DNA of 64,000 nt from Hyphomonas neptunium ATCC 15444 (lineage in GTDB: Bacteria > Pseudomonadota > Alphaproteobacteria > Caulobacterales > Hyphomonadaceae), in NCBI RefSeq assembly GCF_000013025.1, contig NC_008358.1, forward strand, positions 2,728,001 to 2,792,000. The letters run 5' to 3'. Each line of letters opens with the position of its first letter. The first letter of the stretch is position 1. Below are positions 54,009-62,638 of the stretch, one piece after another. The notes under the pieces were generated by a model that was not told the origin of the DNA, made no database searches, and was given only the letters and a program-made list of their open reading frames with translations. The position numbers and the translations under genes are program-made.

Positions 54009-55136
54009 CTAGCCGAGCAGCTTTCCGCCCATTTGCGGCCCTGGCACGCCGGTGGTGCCGGGCCAGCTGAGGGGGAGGCCGCGCAGGGTTCGGGCCGCCA
54101 GGAGGGCGAAGGCTTCGGCTTCGATGGAATCGCCGCGCCAGCCGGCCTGTTCGGCGGTGAGGACGGCGCAGGGGAGCTGGCGGGCGAGCGCGGCCATGAA
54201 GGCGAGGTTATGCCGCCCGCCGCCGCAGGCGATGACGCGGGCGGGAACTTCCGGGAGCTGACGGATGCCGGCGGCGACGGCGGCGGCGGAGAATTCCGTC
54301 AGCGTGGCGGCGCCGTCTTCCAATGAGAGCCCACGCGCCATGGAGGCGTTGAAATCATACCGGTCGAGCGATTTGGGGGGCGGTTCGTCAAACCAGTCAT
54401 GGGCGAGAAGCTGGGCCAGGAGGCCCTCATGCACGCGGCCGGCGGCGGCGAGCTTGCCGCCAGCGTCATGCGTGCCCTTGCCATGACCTTCGACCCATTC
54501 GTCGATGGGGCCGTTGGCGGGGCCGGTGTCGAAGGCGATGAGCGTGCCGTCTGCGGTGCGCGCGGTGATGTTGGCGACGCCGCCGAGATTGAGGACGACG
54601 GCAGGCTCTCCGCCGAGGCGGTTCATCAGGGCGGCATGATAGGCCGGGGCGAGTGGCGCGCCCTGCCCGCCTGCGGCGACATCGGCGGAGCGGAAATCAT
54701 AGGCGAGCGGCACGCCGAGGGCGGCCTGCATCGCGGGCGCGTCGATCAGCTGGAGCGTGGCGCCGGGCTGGCCGGGCTTTGTGCGGCGATGGAGCACGGT
54801 CTGGCCGTGGACGCCGGCGAGGACGGGTTTGGGCGCGCCCGCCTGCCCGGTCATCATCGCCCAGGCGTCGCTATGGGTTTTGGTGATGGTTTCGCAGGCC
54901 GCCCGGAAAAGCCCCTCGGGGCGGGGGCCCTGCCAGTTCCAGGCGCGGGCCGCGTCGGTGGCGGCCTGGAGGACGGCGCGCTCCTCGGGGGTATATTTGC
55001 GCTCAGCGACCGGGCCGAAATCGAGGACATCGGTGCCATCTGTGAGGATCATGGCCGCGTCGACAGCGTCCAGCGAGGTGCCGGACATGAAGCCGGCGAC
55101 CCATTGGGGGGCGGTTTTTTCAATGGCGGTGTTCAA
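54009..55136 (-). CDS. anmK: anhydro-N-acetylmuramic acid kinase
   Basis: 375 residues, near the usual 370. It phosphorylates and opens anhMurNAc recovered from peptidoglycan turnover. FMSGTSLDAVD is the N-terminal phosphate-binding motif, LNLGGVANIT and FDTGPANGPID are family signatures, and ACGGGRHN and TAEQAGWRGDSIEAEAFA close the protein. The TTG at 55136, after AAAGGG, is the best start: no suitable ATG precedes the conserved region, and the long upstream frame lies antisense to tyrS. The start lies 51 bp from the divergent tyrS. Confidence 0.92.
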   Translation of the reverse strand: MNTAIEKTAPQWVAGFMSGTSLDAVDAAMILTDGTDVLDFGPVAERKYTPEERAVLQAATDAARAWNWQGPRPEGLFRAACETITKTHSDAWAMMTGQAGAPKPVLAGVHGQTVLHRRTKPGQPGATLQLIDAPAMQAALGVPLAYDFRSADVAAGGQGAPLAPAYHAALMNRLGGEPAVVLNLGGVANITARTADGTLIAFDTGPANGPIDEWVEGHGKGTHDAGGKLAAAGRVHEGLLAQLLAHDWFDEPPPKSLDRYDFNASMARGLSLEDGAATLTEFSAAAVAAGIRQLPEVPARVIACGGGRHNLAFMAALARQLPCAVLTAEQAGWRGDSIEAEAFALLAARTLRGLPLSWPGTTGVPGPQMGGKLLG

Positions 55137-55187
55137 GGCAGGCCCTTTCCATGCTAGGCGCGCGCATCTCATCGGAGACACGAGAAC

Positions 55188-56438
55188 ATGAGCGATTACA
55201 AGTCGGAATTCCTGCGCGAGCTGAGCTGGCGCGGCTTCATCAAGGACACGACTCACAAGGCTGAGCTCGACGCCTATTGCAGCAACGGAACGCCGGTCGC
55301 TTATGTGGGCTATGACGCCACCGCCGACAGCCTGCATGTGGGCCATCTGATGACGATCATGATGCTGCGCATTTTCCAGCGCCATGGCGGCAAGCCGATT
55401 GCCCTGATGGGCGGAGGCACGACCAAGGTGGGCGACCCGACCGACAAGGAAAAGTCCCGCCCCCTGCTGACCGATGACCAGATCAACGCCAACATTGCGG
55501 GCATCAAGACCGCGTTCGAGCCGTTCCTGCGCTTTGGCGACGGGGCCAATGACGCCATCATGGTCAACAACAATGACTGGCTGGGCGAGCTGGGCTATCT
55601 CGAAATGCTGCGCGCGATCGGCGTCTATTTCACCATCAATACGATGGTGAAGCAGGACACCGTGCGCCGCCGCCTGGAGGCCGAGCAGCCCTACACCTTC
55701 CTCGAATTCAACTACCTGCTGATGCAGTCCTACGACTTCCTCGAGCTGTTCCGCCGCCATGGCTGCCGGATGCAGCTGGGCGGGTCTGACCAGTGGGGCA
55801 ATATCGTGGGCGGGGTGGACCTTGTGCACAAGGCCGAGGGCGGGGACGCCTTTGGCGTGACGGCGCACCTTGTGACCACCTCTTCGGGCGTGAAGATGGG
55901 CAAGACGGTGGGCGGGGCCGTGTGGCTGAACGCCGACCGCAAGAGCCCGTATGAATACTGGCAGTTCTGGCGCAACACCGAAGACGCCGACGTGGGCAAG
56001 TTCCTGCGGCTGTTCACCGACCTTGGCCGGGAGGAAATCGAGCGGCTTGAGGCGCTGGAAGGCTCAGCGATCAACGACGCGAAGATTGCGCTGGCGAACG
56101 CGGCGACGACGCTGTTGCATGGGGCGGCCGCTGCGGCGGAGGCTGAGGCGGCGGCGAAGGCGGTGTTTGCGGGCGGGGCTTCGGCCGATGCGTTGCCGAC
56201 GGCGCTTGTTCCGCAGGCGGAGCTTGAGGCCGGAATGCTGGTGGCGGCGGCGTGCGCCGCGGCGGGGCTGTCCAAGTCCAATGGCGAGGCGCGGCGGCTG
56301 ATCGAGCAGGGCGCGATCCGGGTGAATGACGCGCTGGTGTCTGATCCCAATGCCAAAGTCTCGATGGCCGACATGCAGGACGGGGCGATCAAGCTGTCGG
56401 CTGGCAAGAAGCGGCATGCGCTGGTGAAGGCGGGGTAA
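55188..56438 (+). CDS. tyrS: tyrosyl-tRNA synthetase
   Basis: 416 residues, class I. YVGYDATADSLHVGHLM contains the HIGH-type motif, GGSDQWGNIVGG is the tyrosine-binding block, and VKMGKT is the KMSKS-type loop. A C-terminal S4-like RNA-binding domain runs from about residue 350 (ARRLIEQGAIRVND). Charges tRNA-Tyr. It is convergent with the AsmA-like gene, 7 bp apart. Confidence 0.97.
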   Translation: MSDYKSEFLRELSWRGFIKDTTHKAELDAYCSNGTPVAYVGYDATADSLHVGHLMTIMMLRIFQRHGGKPIALMGGGTTKVGDPTDKEKSRPLLTDDQINANIAGIKTAFEPFLRFGDGANDAIMVNNNDWLGELGYLEMLRAIGVYFTINTMVKQDTVRRRLEAEQPYTFLEFNYLLMQSYDFLELFRRHGCRMQLGGSDQWGNIVGGVDLVHKAEGGDAFGVTAHLVTTSSGVKMGKTVGGAVWLNADRKSPYEYWQFWRNTEDADVGKFLRLFTDLGREEIERLEALEGSAINDAKIALANAATTLLHGAAAAAEAEAAAKAVFAGGASADALPTALVPQAELEAGMLVAAACAAAGLSKSNGEARRLIEQGAIRVNDALVSDPNAKVSMADMQDGAIKLSAGKKRHALVKAG

Positions 56439-56445
56439 GACCCGC

Positions 56446-59400
56446 CTAGAACTCTTCTTCCTTCAGCGGGGGCAGCTCTTGCGGCAGGGCCTGGTCCGGC
56501 GCGCGCGGCGTTGCCTCCGGGATTTTGGTGTCGGACGGGTTTTCGAAGATGCGGCGGATGACGCCCGGCGCCAGCGCCGAGAGCGGGTTTACCGAGACGT
56601 TGGCTTTCTCCAGCGTACCGCGCACGCTGTAGGTGAGCGAGAAGACGCCCTCGCCATCGCGGCCGACGACCAGGTCTCCGATGATCGGGATTCCTCCGAG
56701 GGCGGAGTTTACGCCGAAGCTGGGCACCAGAACGCCGTCAATCTCGATGGCCTGGCTGGTCATGTCGATATAGCCGCTGGCGGTGAGGCCAAGGGCTGGC
56801 CCCTGCGCCTTGGCGCCGGAGACGATATAGCGCCCGCCCTGCACTTTCATCGGAATGTCGATGCGCGAGAACATGACGCCTTCGCCCGTCAGCGTATCGG
56901 CCAGGCCGCGCAGCGAGGCGAGCGAGAGAATCTGCGTCAGGAAGGGCGCATTGCTCATCCGCGCATTGGTGAGCTGCAGCAGGAGATCAGCAGGCGTGTC
57001 GGCGGTTTCCAGAGAGCCCGACAGGGCGAGCTCGCCACCGGTGATGAAGTCTGCGCCCAGGAACGCGCTGGCGATGAAGCCGGCATCGCCCGAGGTGACG
57101 TCGATCCTGATGGGCGCGGCGCCGCCGGCGGTGAGCTTGGCGCTGAGCGGCGCGCCGCCAAGGGCGAGGCCGCTGGCCTCCAGCGACTGCAGGCCGCGTG
57201 TGCCGGTGACAGCGAGCAGCTTTGCCTGGCGCAGGTCGAGCCCCTCGCGCAGGATCAGGCGGTCTACCTGCGCAGATATGGTCAGCGGTGTGCCTTCTTC
57301 GGGCTCGCCGCCAGCGGCGTCGGCCATGTCACCCAGGCTGGCGATGAGGCCGGAAATGTCGAGATATTTGCCGCGCAGGTTCAGCGTCAGCCGGTCGCCC
57401 GGTTCGCGCTGCACGGCGCCGGAGACATCCGCGATGTTCCGGAAGAAGGCTTCGCGCAGGTCTGCCGAGATCAGCCGGGAATCGGCGCCGAGGGTAAAGT
57501 CGCCATCAAGCCGCGCGGTGGGGCTGACGAATTTGATGCTGGAGGTCGACATTTCTCCCCGCTGGGAGAAGACGACATCGGCGCGCGCGGCGTCGCCGGC
57601 CGGTTTCACCCAGCCGATTTCCGACATATCGAGACGCGCCGGTGTAAGGTCGACGCCGATGGTGGAGGAGACAAGCGTTTCCCCGTCCAGCGTTGCGGTG
57701 ACATCGAGGGGCGCCTCGCCCGTCATATAGGCGCGGCCGAGGAGGCCGAAACGGTTGAGCACATCGGCCGAGATTGTCCCGGTCGCGGTCAGGTCTGCCG
57801 GGGCGCCGTCATCGGTGAAGCCGTCATACCAGCGGAAGGTGACCGGGGACGGCCCCAGGCGCGCGGCGCCGGTCAGCTCGGCGCCCAGCTGGTCAACCTT
57901 CACATCGATGGTGCCGCTGGACAGGTCGATGCCGAGCGCGGCGCCTTTCAGCCCGGCATTGCGCAGCGTGCCAATCGCGGTGAAGCGAACGTCTTCATAC
58001 GGCACATCATCGAGCGCCGGGCGGAACATCTCGAAGGTCAGGTCGCCCTGGCCCGACATCCGCGTGGGGTCGAAGTCGATATCGAGGCGGGACTCGACCA
58101 GCGCCTGCATCAGCGGCTGGGCCGGGCCGCGCCCCTTGGCGAACACCCGGAAATCCTCGCCGCGCGGATTGAAGGCAGGAAAGTCCACAAGTCCCTCGCT
58201 CAGCGTCCAGCCCGCAAACCGCCCTTGCGTGAGCTGAACCCGGAACGTGTTGCCGGTCAGGCGCCCGTCACCGAAGGCGTTCTCCACCGCCGGAAGGTCA
58301 TCAAGGAACCGAACGGTGCCGTCTTCCACGCGGAAGGTCACCTCAAGATGGTCGTTGTTCAGATAACCGGCGGCGAAGCTGTCGCGGGCGAGCGTGATAC
58401 GGCCGGCCGCGTCGAAGACAGTTCCGGTCTCGATCCGCTGCCGGGCAAAGTTGCGGGCGCCTTCGCCGAGTTTGACGGGCCAGAAGTTCAGCACCGTTTC
58501 CAGTTGCATCGGCCCCGGCACGAGCAGTTCCAGCTGGCCGATGACCGGAGTTTCGCCCGGCTGCCTGTCGGGGGTGCGGGCAATGTCGCCTTTGGCATCG
58601 AATTTCGCGCCGCCGGAAACAAATTCGGCCCTGGCGCCGCGCACGGCCAGCGCGTCCACATCCGCCTCACCGCTCAGCCGGACACTGGCCAGATCAATCG
58701 GGGCAGCGAATGTGGGGGTTAAGTCCAGCGCCAGGCTGGGGCTCTGAAGAACAAAGGGGCGGAAACCTTCTCCGGTAAGCGCCTTTTCAAGCGCGATGTC
58801 GGCCGTGCCCTTGAACGGCCCCGCGCCGCGCGAGGACACCTTGAGATTAAGCTGATCTTCGGCGCGATTGTAGAGAAGGGAGAGATCCAGGTCGCGAACC
58901 GGCCAAAGCTGATCTGCAACGGAAAGCTGACCCGCGCCGCTTTTGGCAACGAGCGTCACTTCATCAATGCCGCTGGCCTCGGAAAAGTCTGCGGCGAGAT
59001 TTATGTCAGACGGCAGACCTTCGGTCAGCTCGCGGTCGAGCCCGAGGCGGGCGCCAAAATCACCCAGCGGCCAGTCTGCCAGCGCCAGTTCGGTGCGCAG
59101 CGTGCGGGCCTCTTCAGAACTGATGATCGACAGGATGATGCCTGCGGGCATACCCTCGCCAAGGCCCGCCCCGTTGAAATGGAGCGACACGCCGGAAGGG
59201 GAGAGGGCAAGGCGCCCGCTCGCCTGCTCGACGGTGCCGATCAGGGCGCGGCCCTGATTGCGCACGCGCAATTCGATATTCTCAAACCCCGCCGCCTCGA
59301 AACGCATGCCCGTGCGCGCCTCGCGCAGGGCGCGCAGCCAATCGGGCAGGACGCGGCCGAGATAGTCGATCCAGCCCTGGGGCGTGTCCGGGAGGGTGGT

Positions 59401-59838
59401 TTCGCGAAACTCCGGCAGCGGATCACCGGCAATCGACCATTGGCGCGCCGACAGCTGGTCAAACGCAATCCAACCATCGCTGAGATCAATCGCCAGAACT
59501 TCCACGCCGCCGAAGACGAGCGCCGAGCCCGACAGCTGGATCACAGCATGGTTGGCTTCTGCAGCCGGCCGGCCGGCGCCGTCCAGCAAGCGGACATCCT
59601 GAGCGGTGATCTGAACGCGGCGGTTTTCCGGCGACCATTCGAGCTGAAGCGTGCCCATTTCCACGCCCCGGCCATCGCGGGCGCCGGCAATCGCGTCTTC
59701 GACTTCATCCCGGAACGGGCCAAGATCAATCGGGCCGCTGGCCAGGCGCAGCATGAGGGCAGCCGCCAGCACAAAAGCCAGCAGGACCAATCCGCCGAGT
59801 ATCTCGAAAACCACAATGGAAGCGGTCTGGCGGACCAA
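56446..59838 (-). CDS. AsmA/YhdP-like large envelope protein (DUF3971)
   Basis: 1130 residues. A single N-terminal membrane helix (VFEILGGLVLLAFVLAAALML) anchors a very long, beta-rich periplasmic region of repeating short strands. The C-terminal part (about residues 870-1080) resembles the AsmA-like C-terminal domain, with VSGAKAQGPALGLTASGYIDM. Members of this group bridge the periplasm and help move phospholipids to the outer membrane. The tail is rich in Pro and acidic residues. It probably acts alone here. Confidence 0.85.
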   Translation of the reverse strand: MVRQTASIVVFEILGGLVLLAFVLAAALMLRLASGPIDLGPFRDEVEDAIAGARDGRGVEMGTLQLEWSPENRRVQITAQDVRLLDGAGRPAAEANHAVIQLSGSALVFGGVEVLAIDLSDGWIAFDQLSARQWSIAGDPLPEFRETTLPDTPQGWIDYLGRVLPDWLRALREARTGMRFEAAGFENIELRVRNQGRALIGTVEQASGRLALSPSGVSLHFNGAGLGEGMPAGIILSIISSEEARTLRTELALADWPLGDFGARLGLDRELTEGLPSDINLAADFSEASGIDEVTLVAKSGAGQLSVADQLWPVRDLDLSLLYNRAEDQLNLKVSSRGAGPFKGTADIALEKALTGEGFRPFVLQSPSLALDLTPTFAAPIDLASVRLSGEADVDALAVRGARAEFVSGGAKFDAKGDIARTPDRQPGETPVIGQLELLVPGPMQLETVLNFWPVKLGEGARNFARQRIETGTVFDAAGRITLARDSFAAGYLNNDHLEVTFRVEDGTVRFLDDLPAVENAFGDGRLTGNTFRVQLTQGRFAGWTLSEGLVDFPAFNPRGEDFRVFAKGRGPAQPLMQALVESRLDIDFDPTRMSGQGDLTFEMFRPALDDVPYEDVRFTAIGTLRNAGLKGAALGIDLSSGTIDVKVDQLGAELTGAARLGPSPVTFRWYDGFTDDGAPADLTATGTISADVLNRFGLLGRAYMTGEAPLDVTATLDGETLVSSTIGVDLTPARLDMSEIGWVKPAGDAARADVVFSQRGEMSTSSIKFVSPTARLDGDFTLGADSRLISADLREAFFRNIADVSGAVQREPGDRLTLNLRGKYLDISGLIASLGDMADAAGGEPEEGTPLTISAQVDRLILREGLDLRQAKLLAVTGTRGLQSLEASGLALGGAPLSAKLTAGGAAPIRIDVTSGDAGFIASAFLGADFITGGELALSGSLETADTPADLLLQLTNARMSNAPFLTQILSLASLRGLADTLTGEGVMFSRIDIPMKVQGGRYIVSGAKAQGPALGLTASGYIDMTSQAIEIDGVLVPSFGVNSALGGIPIIGDLVVGRDGEGVFSLTYSVRGTLEKANVSVNPLSALAPGVIRRIFENPSDTKIPEATPRAPDQALPQELPPLKEEEF

Positions 59839-59932
59839 TAGCGGGCTCCTCAGAAAAGTCTCATCTGCCGCAGGTCCACAGGCATCATAAGACTATAAAC
59901 TTCGTGAACATCAGGCACCATAGGAGCATTAC

Positions 59933-60406
59933 ATGACCGACAGGCCGCAGGAAGGGCGCAAAGCCCCCGCCTTCACGCTCGAGACGACGGCAGGCAAACG
60001 CCGGCTGGCCGATTATGCGGGCAAGTATCTGGTGCTCTACTTTTACCCCAAGGATGATACGCCCGGATGCACCCAGGAAGCGCTCGACTTTACTGCACAT
60101 GCGAAAGACTTCGAAGCGGCAGGCGCGGTCGTTCTGGGCGTGTCGCGCGATTCCCTCACCCGTCATGAAAAGTTTGCAACAAAGCATAATCTCACGATCC
60201 AGCTTGGCAGTGATGAGGCGGGCAAGGTTTCCGATGCCTATGGAACCTGGGAGGAAAAATCCATGTACGGACGGACTTATATGGGCATGGCGCGGCGAAC
60301 CTTTCTGATCGGGCCGGATGGCAAGATCATCCGTGTGTGGCCTAAAGTGCGCGTCAAGGGGCATGCCGCCGAGGTTCTGGAAAACATTAACTCCCTGACA
60401 GAATAA
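59933..60406 (+). CDS. bcp: thioredoxin-dependent peroxiredoxin, Bcp type, 1-Cys
   Basis: 157 residues. FYPKDDTPGCTQEALDF carries the peroxidatic Cys46. The resolving Cys found five residues later in E. coli Bcp is Ala here, and no other Cys exists, so it must work by a 1-Cys mechanism with an external thiol. It reduces hydrogen and organic peroxides. The start lies 94 bp from the divergent AsmA-like gene. Confidence 0.94.
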   Translation: MTDRPQEGRKAPAFTLETTAGKRRLADYAGKYLVLYFYPKDDTPGCTQEALDFTAHAKDFEAAGAVVLGVSRDSLTRHEKFATKHNLTIQLGSDEAGKVSDAYGTWEEKSMYGRTYMGMARRTFLIGPDGKIIRVWPKVRVKGHAAEVLENINSLTE

Positions 60407-60609
60407 GAGGCGCTGGCGCTGCAGCACCTGCAACAGATGCCCCGGTTAACAGCAGATTTACCTAATCCTGCTAACATTGCCGAAAAATGTGCTCCCAAGG
60501 GGTTTCCCGCCTACGCGAATTGGGTATGTATAACGCAGGGTATGGGAGCGCTGCGGAAACATTTTTCTGCGGTAATCGTAAAAAAGTTTCCAGCTGACAG
60601 GTAGCTTGT

Positions 60610-61827
60610 ATGGCGAAGTGGAGTGCCAACCTTAAAGCGACGTTCGACCGCGCTTTTCCGGAACGCCAGATCTATCATCGCAGCGGTGGTACAGTCCGCT
60701 ATATTTCCATCTCTCCCTGGCAACAGGCGATGATGGCGGCGGGCGTGACCGCCCTCGCCAGCTGGACCATGTTTGCCACGGCAAATTTCGTCGTCGGCGG
60801 CGGCCCCGGCACAGCGCAGGCTGGCGAAGGCAAGGAAGTCGCGAAATATGAGCGCTGGGTCCAGGACCTGCGCGCCCGCGAATCCCTTCAGCGCACCCTT
60901 CTGGAGGAGCGCAGCAAGGAAACAGCCGAGCTCGAGCAGAAACAGCGCGCGCTTGAAGAACTCCTCAATGAAATGCGCGACGAGGACGGCATGAAGATGT
61001 CGGCGCTCGAAGGCGATGGCGCCGCGCTGCTCGTGGAAGCCACCATCGAGGAAGCTGATCGCCGCCAGTCGCGCGATGCCTACCTCACCCTCGCCTCGAT
61101 TGGCGTACCCGCCGCCCGCGGCACGCCCAAGGCCATCGAGTCTGACATGAACATGCTGTTCAATCAGATGGAAGACCTCGCCGCTGAGCGCGCCGAACGC
61201 GCCCGCGGTGTTCTGGAGCTGACCCAGGTGGCCACCGGCGACCGGATCGCTGCGCCACAGACGAACATCGGCGGCCCGCTGGTGTCCATCGGTGCACTGA
61301 CCTCTTCGGCGTCGGAGCCCGCCATCGGCGGAGATCAGTCCTTCATGACGCGCCTGGCCCAGGCCCGCGCACGCATTGCCGAGATGAAGCATTACGAGCA
61401 GATCGTGAACGACCTGCCACTGGGCATCCCGATCAGCGTGCCCTTCCGCTATACCAGCCCCTATGGCATTCGCGTCGACCCCTTCACCAAGCGGCCCGCT
61501 GCTCACTGGGGCACGGACTTTGCCGCCTATCGGGATGCGCCGATCGTATCGTCCGGACCCGGCAAGGTGGTTCATGCCGGGCCGCGCGGCGGATATGGCC
61601 TGCTGGTCGAGATCGATCACGGCCACGGCTTCAAATCGCGTTATGGCCACCTTCGCTCATATACGGTGAAGAAGGGCGATGTTATAAAGGTTGGGGACCT
61701 GGTGGGGCGCATGGGTTCAACGGGGCGCAGCACCGGGGATCACCTTCATTACGAAGTGTGGTACAATGACAAGCCTTATGACCCTATGAAGTTCCTGAAA
61801 GCAGGCAAACATGTTCACAAAGAATAA
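60610..61827 (+). CDS. lmdC: M23 family metallopeptidase paired with bactofilin (LmdC-like)
   Basis: 405 residues. A cytoplasmic N-terminus (1-35) precedes one membrane helix (about 38-62), a coiled coil (about 75-125) and a LytM/M23 endopeptidase domain from about 270. Zinc ligands are His299, Asp303 (HWGTD) and His380 (HLH), with His347 catalytic, so it should cleave peptidoglycan cross-links. Such enzymes act with bactofilins to shape the cell; in Hyphomonas neptunium the LmdC-BacA pair does this. It overlaps the bactofilin gene by 17 bp. Confidence 0.91.
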   Translation: MAKWSANLKATFDRAFPERQIYHRSGGTVRYISISPWQQAMMAAGVTALASWTMFATANFVVGGGPGTAQAGEGKEVAKYERWVQDLRARESLQRTLLEERSKETAELEQKQRALEELLNEMRDEDGMKMSALEGDGAALLVEATIEEADRRQSRDAYLTLASIGVPAARGTPKAIESDMNMLFNQMEDLAAERAERARGVLELTQVATGDRIAAPQTNIGGPLVSIGALTSSASEPAIGGDQSFMTRLAQARARIAEMKHYEQIVNDLPLGIPISVPFRYTSPYGIRVDPFTKRPAAHWGTDFAAYRDAPIVSSGPGKVVHAGPRGGYGLLVEIDHGHGFKSRYGHLRSYTVKKGDVIKVGDLVGRMGSTGRSTGDHLHYEVWYNDKPYDPMKFLKAGKHVHKE

Positions 61828-62353
61828 CAAAACCCCAGCGGCCCCGCCGCCTGAACCCCAGCAGAAGCCGGTGCCAGCCCAGGACGCCATTCGCGGCGCC
61901 GCAACCAAGCCGGCCGCCCGAGCAGCCTCGATCATCTGTGCCGACATGAAGATCAACGGTTCGGTGACCTCTGAGGGCGCCCTGCAGATCGACGGCATCG
62001 TGGATGGGGACGTCAGCGCGACCGACATCACCATCGGCGCAAGTGGCCAGATCACCGGCGAAGTGAAAGCTGAAGTGGTCAAGGTCAAAGGCCGCATCAA
62101 GGGCTCGATCCGCGCCCGCAAGGTGGAGCTGGAAACCGGCGCCCATGTGAAGGGTGACATTGTGCACTCGTCGCTGCAGATCCAGTCAAACGCCGTGTTT
62201 GAAGGCCAGGTGAAGCATGCGGATGATCCGCTGAAGGAAACCGGGCCTGTGGCGGCCGGGTCGTCGGCTTCGGCCAATGACAGCAAGGCCTCGTCGCTCG
62301 CTTCGGGCACGCCGGGCCCGTATGCCATCTCGAGTTCCTCGCCGCCGAGCTGA
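61811..62353 (+). CDS. bacA: bactofilin
   Basis: 180 residues. A Pro/Ala-rich N-terminus precedes the bactofilin beta-helix core (about 38-140), seen as ICADMKINGSVTSEGALQIDG and VKVKGRIKGSIRARKVEL. The tail is Ser/Ala-rich. It polymerises without nucleotide into membrane-bound filaments that position the M23 enzyme encoded by the overlapping upstream gene. A terminator follows. Confidence 0.95.
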   Translation: MFTKNNKTPAAPPPEPQQKPVPAQDAIRGAATKPAARAASIICADMKINGSVTSEGALQIDGIVDGDVSATDITIGASGQITGEVKAEVVKVKGRIKGSIRARKVELETGAHVKGDIVHSSLQIQSNAVFEGQVKHADDPLKETGPVAAGSSASANDSKASSLASGTPGPYAISSSSPPS

Positions 62354-62386
62354 TCGCGCGAGGGTCCTGAGGTATAAGAATTTAGG

Positions 62387-62417
62387 AACGCCGGTGGATT
62401 TTCTGCCGGCGTTTTTC
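62387..62417 (+). terminator. rho-independent terminator after bactofilin
   Basis: AACGCCGG (62387-62394) pairs with CCGGCGTT (62406-62413), then T residues continue. Confidence 0.9.
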
Positions 62418-62495
62418 TTTGGGCCGGAGCCGGGGGAAGGCTGATTTTTACAGGACTTTTCAGGGTCCCTGCGCGGCCAAACCCTGGTTCAGGCC

Positions 62496-62541
62496 GGACA
62501 CTTGGCGGACAAATCTGGACAAAACCGGACAGATCAGGACA
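62496..62541 (-). repeat. phased TGTCC array, five perfect units (copy B)
   Basis: On the minus strand TGTCC starts at 62541, 62531, 62521, 62511 and 62500, steps of 10, 10, 10 and 11, the same order as copy A at 35296. It is intergenic, between the bactofilin terminator and the TPR gene terminator, and is flanked on both sides by GGCC. Confidence 0.8.
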
Positions 62542-62572
62542 GGCCGCGCCGGCGGCATTACCCCGAAATGCA

Positions 62573-62602
62573 AAGAGCCCCGGACCGAAGTCCGGGGCTC
62601 TT
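62573..62602 (-). terminator. terminator of the TPR gene
   Basis: A perfect 13-bp stem (62573-62585 with 62590-62602) around a CGAA/TTCG loop, followed on the minus strand by a short T stretch. It lies 36 bp past the TPR stop codon. Confidence 0.8.
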
Positions 62603-62638
62603 GAAGGGTCATTGACACTGCCGTGTCAGCTGGCCGGA

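Noticed and set aside
55137-55868. The long N-terminal extension of the anmK frame
   Set aside because: It runs antisense through tyrS. The conserved kinase region begins just after the TTG at 55136, which has a ribosome binding site.
56479-58722. A 747-codon open frame on the plus strand opposite the AsmA-like gene
   Set aside because: It lies fully antisense to a coherent large membrane-anchored protein, has Arg/Gln/Gly-biased composition typical of GC-rich shadow frames and shows no domain.
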